The notes under the pieces were generated by a model, which saw only the letters and a program-made list of their open reading frames with translations, was not told the DNA's origin and did no database searches. DNA of 64,000 nucleotides, taken from assembly GCF_007655005.1 (NCBI RefSeq), contig NZ_SZVW01000016.1:178557-242556 (forward strand), written 5' to 3'. Position numbers and translations under genes: made by a program. This document shows, one piece after another, positions 59,606 through 64,000 of the stretch. Origin of the DNA: Streptomyces tibetensis. Lineage in GTDB: Bacteria; Actinomycetota; Actinomycetes; Streptomycetales; Streptomycetaceae. How positions within the stretch are numbered: position 1 is the stretch's first letter; every line of letters starts with the position of its first letter.

Positions 59606-60338
59606 TCACTCCTCGGTATCGCCGAGCCGAACCCCGGCACTGGCTGTGGCCAGCCGCAGGGCCTCCGTCACGGCGGCGGCAATGTCCTGCACGGGGAACA
59701 GCACATGCCGGACAGTCCCTTCCGAGCCGATGACGAGGATCAGCCGTTTCAGACGCAGTCGGCCCGCACCCCGGAACGTCGGGAGCCGCAGGGCCGCTGC
59801 CAACCGGTACCGAGCATCGGAGAGCAGGGGATAAGGGACTGCTTCGGCGCGTGCGAAAACGGCCTGTTCATGGGGAAGCTGGGTGCTCACTCCACGCACC
59901 TCCACCCCCGCCCGCCGGAAGTCGGGCCAGGCATCCGTGAACAGCCGGTTCTCCAGCGTGCAGCCGCTGGCCCCGGGGATTGGGTCGTCCCACTCGATCC
60001 CCGTGCTGGGGTACGTGAACAGGACGGTCCCGGCACAGTCCGGTGCGACGACGGGCAGGTCGGCGCCGTGCGTGCTGGGCAGCATGAGCCCGTCGGGCAT
60101 GCGTGTGCCGATCTGGGCGTGTACGCGAGCGTGTTCCGCCCCGCAGCACACCACGGTCGACGAGCCGGGTCAAGCGCTCGGCGAGAACCTTGCGGGAGAG
60201 ACCGAGTTCCGCGACCAGCACCTCGAAACGAAGGCGCCCGCGGGCGATCTCACGCAGCACCAGCACGTTCCACCAGTCGCCCACGATGACAGCGGCCTGG
60301 GCGATGCCGCAGTTTTCATCCGCCCGGTGCATTTTCAT
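59606..60338 (-). pseudogene. HxlR-peroxiredoxin fusion gene, broken by internal deletion and frameshift
   Basis: From ATG 60338 the frame begins as an HxlR-type winged helix (NCGIAQAAVIVGDWWNVLVL, LGLSRKVLAERLTRLVDRGV). It then loses similarity at about 60150, exactly where the wing and dimer helix should follow. In another frame, starting near 60154, a redoxin domain continues: EWDDPIPGASGCTLENRLFT with the peroxidatic Cys, GVEVRGVSTQLPHEQAVFAR, PYPLLSDARYRLAAALRLPT and a normal end at 59606. Such fusions of HxlR and peroxiredoxin domains occur in streptomycetes. The redoxin part may still be made from an internal start. Confidence 0.72.
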
Positions 60339-60779
60339 GCCTGCATACTAAATTCCTTTTCAGAACTCACTCTGCGTTTTGCCGAACACCCCCTCGCTGT
60401 CACGCGAAGCTCCGAGCAAGCCGTCGGCTCAACCCCTGAAAGCGGGGGCCGACTCCTCGCCGAGATGGTCAGGGCGGCCGCCATCACACCCACCGAAGCG
60501 GGTGGTGCGCGGCGGAAGGCGCCGCGCAGCGCGGACGCACGCCCCGACCGAAATTGACAGGGTTTGTACACGGGGCGAACCTGGAATCAGACGCTCTAAA
60601 CGGCCTTTCATACGTCTGACGACGACGGTTCGTACAGCGTCGACATGTCTGCCGGTGAGACGGTCACCGGCCGTTTCGACAACCCATCATCCGGCTCATG
60701 ACCATCGTGCCGCTTCTCCTCCCTGTCCGGCCCCCGGATCATCCGTTACGCGAACCTGGTAACTGAAAGGAACGGCGTC
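60339..60779. other. Intergenic region with no supported gene
   Basis: 441 bp between divergent genes, so promoters for both sides are expected. The bases just left of the HxlR-type start are AT-rich (GGAATTTAGTAT on the minus strand), compatible with a -10 element. No gene or repeat was recognised. Confidence 0.4.
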
Positions 60780-61502
60780 ATGCCCGAGAAGAACGTCCAC
60801 GACGAGGACGTGAGGGCCGCCATCGAGAGGCCCGACACCGGCGATGGACCCGGCACCGACAACCTTGACGACCTTCCGGAGAGCGACTTCGTCGGGTTCG
60901 CCGAGGACGACGCGGAGACGGGCCCGCAAGCGACCGCGACCATCACTTACGACTGTCCCGTCGCGAACTTCATCGACGAGCTCAGCGCGACGGGCCACGT
61001 CACCCACACGTCGTACCAGAAGACGTCGGTCACGCTGCACCACAACGCTGGCCGGCTTTCGCACCAGGGCGTGCTCGACGTCTGGAAGGTCCGTCCGGCT
61101 TCGGCCCACTTCGACGTGGACGCCGCCGGCGCCGTCGCTCAGTACGTCAAGGTGAACGAGTACGCCTGGGCTGTCGGCAACACAGCCGGCAACCAGAGCT
61201 CGATCAGCATCGAAATGGCGAACGCGACGCTCGCGCCCAACTGGACGGTCGGCGAGGTCACCTGGAAGAACGCCGCACGTCTCGCCGGCTGGCTCTTCGC
61301 CAAGGTGATCGGCGAATGCCCCAGCAGAAGCAACCTCTTCTACCACCACCACTGGTCCTCGACCGTCTGCGCCGGCCCGTACATGGACCAGATCTACGAC
61401 GAGGTCCTCGCTGCGGCACAGGTGGCGTACGACCACTTCAAGGATGCACACCCCGCCCTCCGGCCGGATGCCGAGCCGGTACCGGTCGAGCGCCAACGCT
61501 GA
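60780..61502 (+). CDS. N-acetylmuramoyl-L-alanine amidase-like protein (Amidase_2) without signal peptide
   Basis: 240 residues from ATG 60780, with AAAGGAA upstream. The amidase fold of the T7-lysozyme/PGRP type is shown by TSVTLHHNAGRLSHQGVLDV with the first zinc His pair, NEYAWAVGNTAGNQSSISIE and FYHHHWSSTVCAGPYMDQIY with the last zinc ligands (His and Cys). The first 60 residues are acidic and disordered (DNLDDLPESDFVGFAEDDAE) and there is no signal peptide. It therefore resembles endolysins or proteins loaded by a special secretion route. No holin or phage gene is next to it. Confidence 0.87.
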   Translation: MPEKNVHDEDVRAAIERPDTGDGPGTDNLDDLPESDFVGFAEDDAETGPQATATITYDCPVANFIDELSATGHVTHTSYQKTSVTLHHNAGRLSHQGVLDVWKVRPASAHFDVDAAGAVAQYVKVNEYAWAVGNTAGNQSSISIEMANATLAPNWTVGEVTWKNAARLAGWLFAKVIGECPSRSNLFYHHHWSSTVCAGPYMDQIYDEVLAAAQVAYDHFKDAHPALRPDAEPVPVERQR

Positions 61503-61586
61503 CCAGTCGGAACGAGCTCAAGGTCAGCCCAGTCGAGCTCGGTGTCAGGCCGTCGGTGCCTTGCGCGGCCACGCGCTCAGCCGCGG

Positions 61587-61937
61587 TCAGATTTTGGGCC
61601 CGGGGTTCTTGGGCTGTCCTCCCATCCGGTGGTCGCTCCAGTCGATGCCGTCGTCGTGTTCCTTGCTCGACGCGAGCCCGAGGAACCCGAGGAGGGGAGC
61701 CACAATGAGGATTGCTCCGCACAGGCTGCCGATTGCCACGTAGGCCGCAGCGGCGGTGACGGCCCAGAACAGGGTGTCGCACACGATCCGCGCCCACAGC
61801 GGGAACGGGGCACGCCACGCGTGGTAGCGGCGGTACATGCGCATGAGCCTGCCGGACACACGCTTGGATCGGCCGGCCTGTCTCTGGCCAGTCCCTGCCG
61901 TGCGGCCGTTGCCATGCGGTCCCTTTTTCCTGCCCAT
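61587..61937 (-). CDS. Small membrane protein with basic N-terminus
   Basis: 116 residues from ATG 61937 (MGRKKGPHGNGRTAGTGQRQ); a GTG at 61985 would extend it by 16 residues. Basic N-terminal half, then two adjacent hydrophobic spans (WARIVCDTLFWAVTAAAAYV and LCGAILIVAPLLGFLGLASS) and an acidic tail (KEHDDGIDWSDHRMGG). No family recognised. Convergent with the amidase gene. Confidence 0.62.
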   Translation of the reverse strand: MGRKKGPHGNGRTAGTGQRQAGRSKRVSGRLMRMYRRYHAWRAPFPLWARIVCDTLFWAVTAAAAYVAIGSLCGAILIVAPLLGFLGLASSKEHDDGIDWSDHRMGGQPKNPGPKI

Positions 61938-61981
61938 GGAGCTCTGTGTCCCTTCGAACGTCCCTTGACCACCAAACGAGC

Positions 61982-62298
61982 TCACGCGGCCTCTCCGGCC
62001 GGTTGCGTCGGTGTCCTGAGCTGTGAGTGTGTTGTTCGTTCACGCCCGTGGCGTCGGGTCAGCGGTGGTTGCCGCTGTGGCGGTGGTGGACCCTGGGACT
62101 TGTCGTCGATGAAGCGTTCGTGGTCGTTGCGGAGGGTGGCGCTGTCGGAGCGGTTGTCCCAGGCGTAGCAGCGGCGGTCCTGGTACAGGTCGTTGTCGGT
62201 GTCGTGGCAGGTGGGTCGGCGGCGGATGCCGGCAGGGCCACCACCGAGGCGAGGGCGCCGGCGGTGAGCGCGGCGGCGGCGAGACGGTGAGCAGTGAC
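61982..62298 (-). pseudogene. Possible frameshifted small secreted protein
   Basis: Around 62298-62220 one frame encodes a typical signal peptide (AHRLAAAALTAGALASVVAL, then PASAAD). From about 62222 on, a different frame carries a coding-like sequence with almost only G/C in third positions: CHDTDNDLYQDRRCYAWDNR and NDHERFIDDKSQ, ending at TGA 61984-61982. In the signal-peptide frame the same DNA gives a low-complexity Thr/Pro/Ala string. No proper start codon is found for the signal frame. A one- or two-base indel near 62210-62222 would explain this. Confidence 0.45.
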
Positions 62299-62878
62299 AG
62301 AAGCGAAAACGGGCGTCAGGTTTTCACACGGTATGGACTCCCTGCCCGCACCAGCCACGGGGCTTGCCGGGAGAGTCGGTGCGGTGTGCGATGGCGACCG
62401 ACTGGCCGCAGACACACTCTGTCCATGTCGTGGGGGAGTTGAGGGGAAAGTGTGGCCCCTGTTACCTGTTGTCCAACTTTCCATGACTCTCGGATGCAAC
62501 ATCCATCTATTAGCCCCGCACGCGAAGTTGACGAGACTGCAGACCCACACCCCTTGCGGGCGTTGGGGTGCGAGGTGTGTTCGCCCGGTTGCACCACCCG
62601 CAGGGGCTCGGGGGGTCACCCCGAAAGTGAGTAACAGCGCTGCTCGCAGCCGCCGCCGCCAGCCACCCCTATGAGGAGAGGACCAGCCGGCTTGTCGATC
62701 CCTCCGCTCAACGACGGGGTGACCCTCTTGTCCCAGGGGTGCGGTGCAACCCGGGCGGGAAATCCGACCCGGCGAGTACGGTCCGTCATCGTCGGGTCGT
62801 GCGCAACCCGAAGGTCAAGCCGGGGGCGGCCGGAGGCGGTGGGACTCCCGGCGGCGCGGCTGCGTTACGGTGCCGCGT
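62299..62878. other. Intergenic region with no supported gene
   Basis: 580 bp. Open frames exist on both strands, but none has a consistent codon bias, a ribosome site and recognisable sequence together. No strong hairpin or repeat was seen. Confidence 0.4.
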
Positions 62879-63283
62879 ATGCGCACCGACGACGCGATCA
62901 TCCGACCCCTGCTCCGCATCCAAGACGTGACGACGCGCGGGGCCCTGTACGGGCTGACCGCCGTGCCCCTGCTCGGGGTGGCCTCCCTGCTCGTCGGCGA
63001 CCACCACCACCGCAGGACGCTCCTCGGTGTCGTCGGATTGGTCGCTGCTTTCATAGCCGTGGTGGGGATCCTCGTCGGGCTCTTCTTCTGGTGGACCTGC
63101 GGCGGAGACATCCGGCGCTGCCGCGACTGGCGCACCGTCACGGGCCAGGCCGGGCCGATCGCGGTCGCGGCCCCGGTCCTGCTGCGGATCGGGGTGCTGG
63201 CCCTGGTCCTGTTCCCCGGCGCCTTCGGCCTGCACCACCTCGTGGACGGCGCCGAGTACGGCAGTTGGCTGTACGGCAACTGA
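62879..63283 (+). CDS. Small three-span membrane protein
   Basis: 134 residues from ATG 62879. Hydrophobic spans lie at LYGLTAVPLLGVASLLVG, LLGVVGLVAAFIAVVGILVG and IAVAAPVLLRIGVLALVLFP. Polar, His-rich loops (DHHHRRT, GLHHLVDG) and a possible disulfide pair (WWTCGGDIRRCRDW) separate them. No named family. Confidence 0.72.
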   Translation: MRTDDAIIRPLLRIQDVTTRGALYGLTAVPLLGVASLLVGDHHHRRTLLGVVGLVAAFIAVVGILVGLFFWWTCGGDIRRCRDWRTVTGQAGPIAVAAPVLLRIGVLALVLFPGAFGLHHLVDGAEYGSWLYGN

Positions 63284-63347
63284 GTCACGCGCCCGGCGCA
63301 TGCGGGCAAGGTTGTGCAGGCGAGATCGACTCTAAGGTCAGCCGTGG

Positions 63348-63746
63348 GTGCGACCCCGTCGCCCGGGCGCGCTCATCACTGCCCTGGCCACCGTTGCCAC
63401 GGTGCTGGGCCTGGCGACGCCGGCGGACGCCGCCATCCACCGGTGCAGCGTCTCCGGGGACATGACGAACTGCACGACGGTGACCGGGATCGACCCGGGT
63501 TCCTGGCTGCAGATGCGCACCGGTCCCGGATACGGGTACGGGTACGCCAACGTTCCTCATGGGGCGCTCGTCAACCGTGACGAGGTCGGCCTCTCCTGCT
63601 GGACGACCGGCGACGGAGCGGCGGACAACCCCAACTATCGCTACTGGATGCTCATCGACCTGGGGGTGCGGTCGGGCTACGTCAACGACTGGTACCTCAA
63701 CACCGGTGACCCCAGCGTGTGGCAGCAGCAGATCCGGCACTGCTGA
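63348..63746 (+). CDS. Small secreted SH3-like protein
   Basis: 132 residues from GTG 63348. The signal peptide is PGALITALATVATVLGLATP with cleavage near ADAAIH. The mature part has four Cys (HRCSVSGDMTNCTTV, LSCWTTG, IRHC) and an SH3-type core with LQMRTGPGYGYGYANVPHGA and SGYVNDWYLNTGD, the pattern of bacterial SH3 domains that bind cell-wall peptides. It probably acts outside the cell. It resembles the secreted protein at 41592 in size and Cys spacing. Confidence 0.82.
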   Translation: MRPRRPGALITALATVATVLGLATPADAAIHRCSVSGDMTNCTTVTGIDPGSWLQMRTGPGYGYGYANVPHGALVNRDEVGLSCWTTGDGAADNPNYRYWMLIDLGVRSGYVNDWYLNTGDPSVWQQQIRHC

Positions 63747-64000
63747 CCGGCGGGTTTCGCCCGAGTCAGCCGAGCAGGGGGAGAGAAGACGTGCGGGGGG
63801 GGTGCCCCCTATGGGTTTGGTCAAGTTGCTCGGGACTGCGCCCCAGCTGTCGGCTGCCGGTTCGGCTCCGAGGTGGTGCGTAGATCCAGCCCGCCGGGGC
63901 ATCGGTGGAGCGGACAGCTTCGTAGAGGTGCTGAGTCGGGCCTGCTAGTGACCTGGTTTTGAGTTCTGGGCGCGCCCCATGAGTCGTGTTCTGTTTCAGA
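63747..64000. other. Right-edge region with no supported gene
   Basis: 254 bp to the window end. A purine-rich stretch GGGGGAGAGAAGACG is followed by no clear start. A gene beginning outside the window may reach in on the minus strand, but nothing recognisable was read. Confidence 0.3.

Noticed and set aside
1..64000. tRNA genes, rRNA genes, replication origin, prophage or conjugative element genes
   Set aside because: None recognised on reading the window. A tRNAscan or profile search would be needed to exclude short RNA genes fully.

Overview
The window reads as chromosomal DNA of a Streptomyces or a very close relative. The GC content is very high, third codon positions are almost all G or C, GTG starts are common, and many families are typical of the genus (VdcBCD, SfnG/SfnB, SigE-type sigma factor, SapA-like secreted protein, SpoIIE-type phosphatases, GlxA, SCO6745 family). 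No tRNA, rRNA, CRISPR array, phage structural gene or large biosynthetic cluster was seen. Decayed genes, an IS5-type remnant and several minisatellites suggest an accessory (arm-like) region rather than core chromosome.

Layout. 1-2.5 kb: left-edge secreted protease, a membrane protein with an operator-like palindrome at its 5' end, and an APH-fold protein. 2.5-6.3 kb: phenolic-acid decarboxylase operon vdcB-vdcC-vdcD (minus strand) with a divergent AraC regulator and minisatellites on both sides. 6.3-9.1 kb: large secreted esterase. 9.4-18.8 kb: organosulfur-scavenging island with luciferase-like monooxygenases, SfnG, two acyl-CoA-dehydrogenase-like enzymes (DszC/SfnB type), an SsuE-type FMN reductase and a GST-like protein. 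It is controlled, apparently, by three very short leader peptides that share a (R)xHxDxxRVxS core, and each stop codon is followed 7-10 nt later by a hairpin. 19-26 kb: aldehyde dehydrogenase, Ser/Thr kinase, DinB protein, GH16 protein, and an NlpC/P60 protein that lacks its catalytic Cys. 26-30 kb: lipoprotein, IS5-type remnant fused in frame to a SUKH (SMI1/KNR4) gene, FG-GAP protein, HxlR remnant. 30-36 kb: SigE-family sigma factor coupled to a PQQ-propeller membrane protein; a GlxA regulator carrying a TTA codon coupled to a Tat-exported DJ-1/PfpI protein; and a DUF4246 protein. 36-40 kb: Ser/Cys-repeat membrane protein and a molybdopterin oxidoreductase broken by a perfect 71-bp tandem duplication. 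40-50 kb: small secreted proteins, SUFU protein, two divergent PP2C phosphatases, HpnE-like flavoprotein, YidD, orphan PotD. 50-60 kb: SCO6745 protein, nucleotidyltransferase, MMPL transporter, two-component system, lipoprotein, MOSC protein with an adjacent MOSC remnant, and a broken HxlR-peroxiredoxin fusion. 60-64 kb: leaderless amidase and small membrane or secreted proteins.

How genes work together. The sulfur island looks like a cysteine-sensed scavenging module: sulfone and sulfonate monooxygenases need the reduced flavin made by the SsuE-type reductase, and cysteine-containing leaders would allow expression only when cysteine is scarce. The vdc operon with its AraC neighbour is a phenolic-acid degradation module. 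Sigma factor/propeller, GlxA/DJ-1, histidine kinase/response regulator and SsuE/SfnB are pairs joined by ATGA start-stop overlaps, which implies translational coupling. All functional calls rest on reading motifs by eye; no database search was run.
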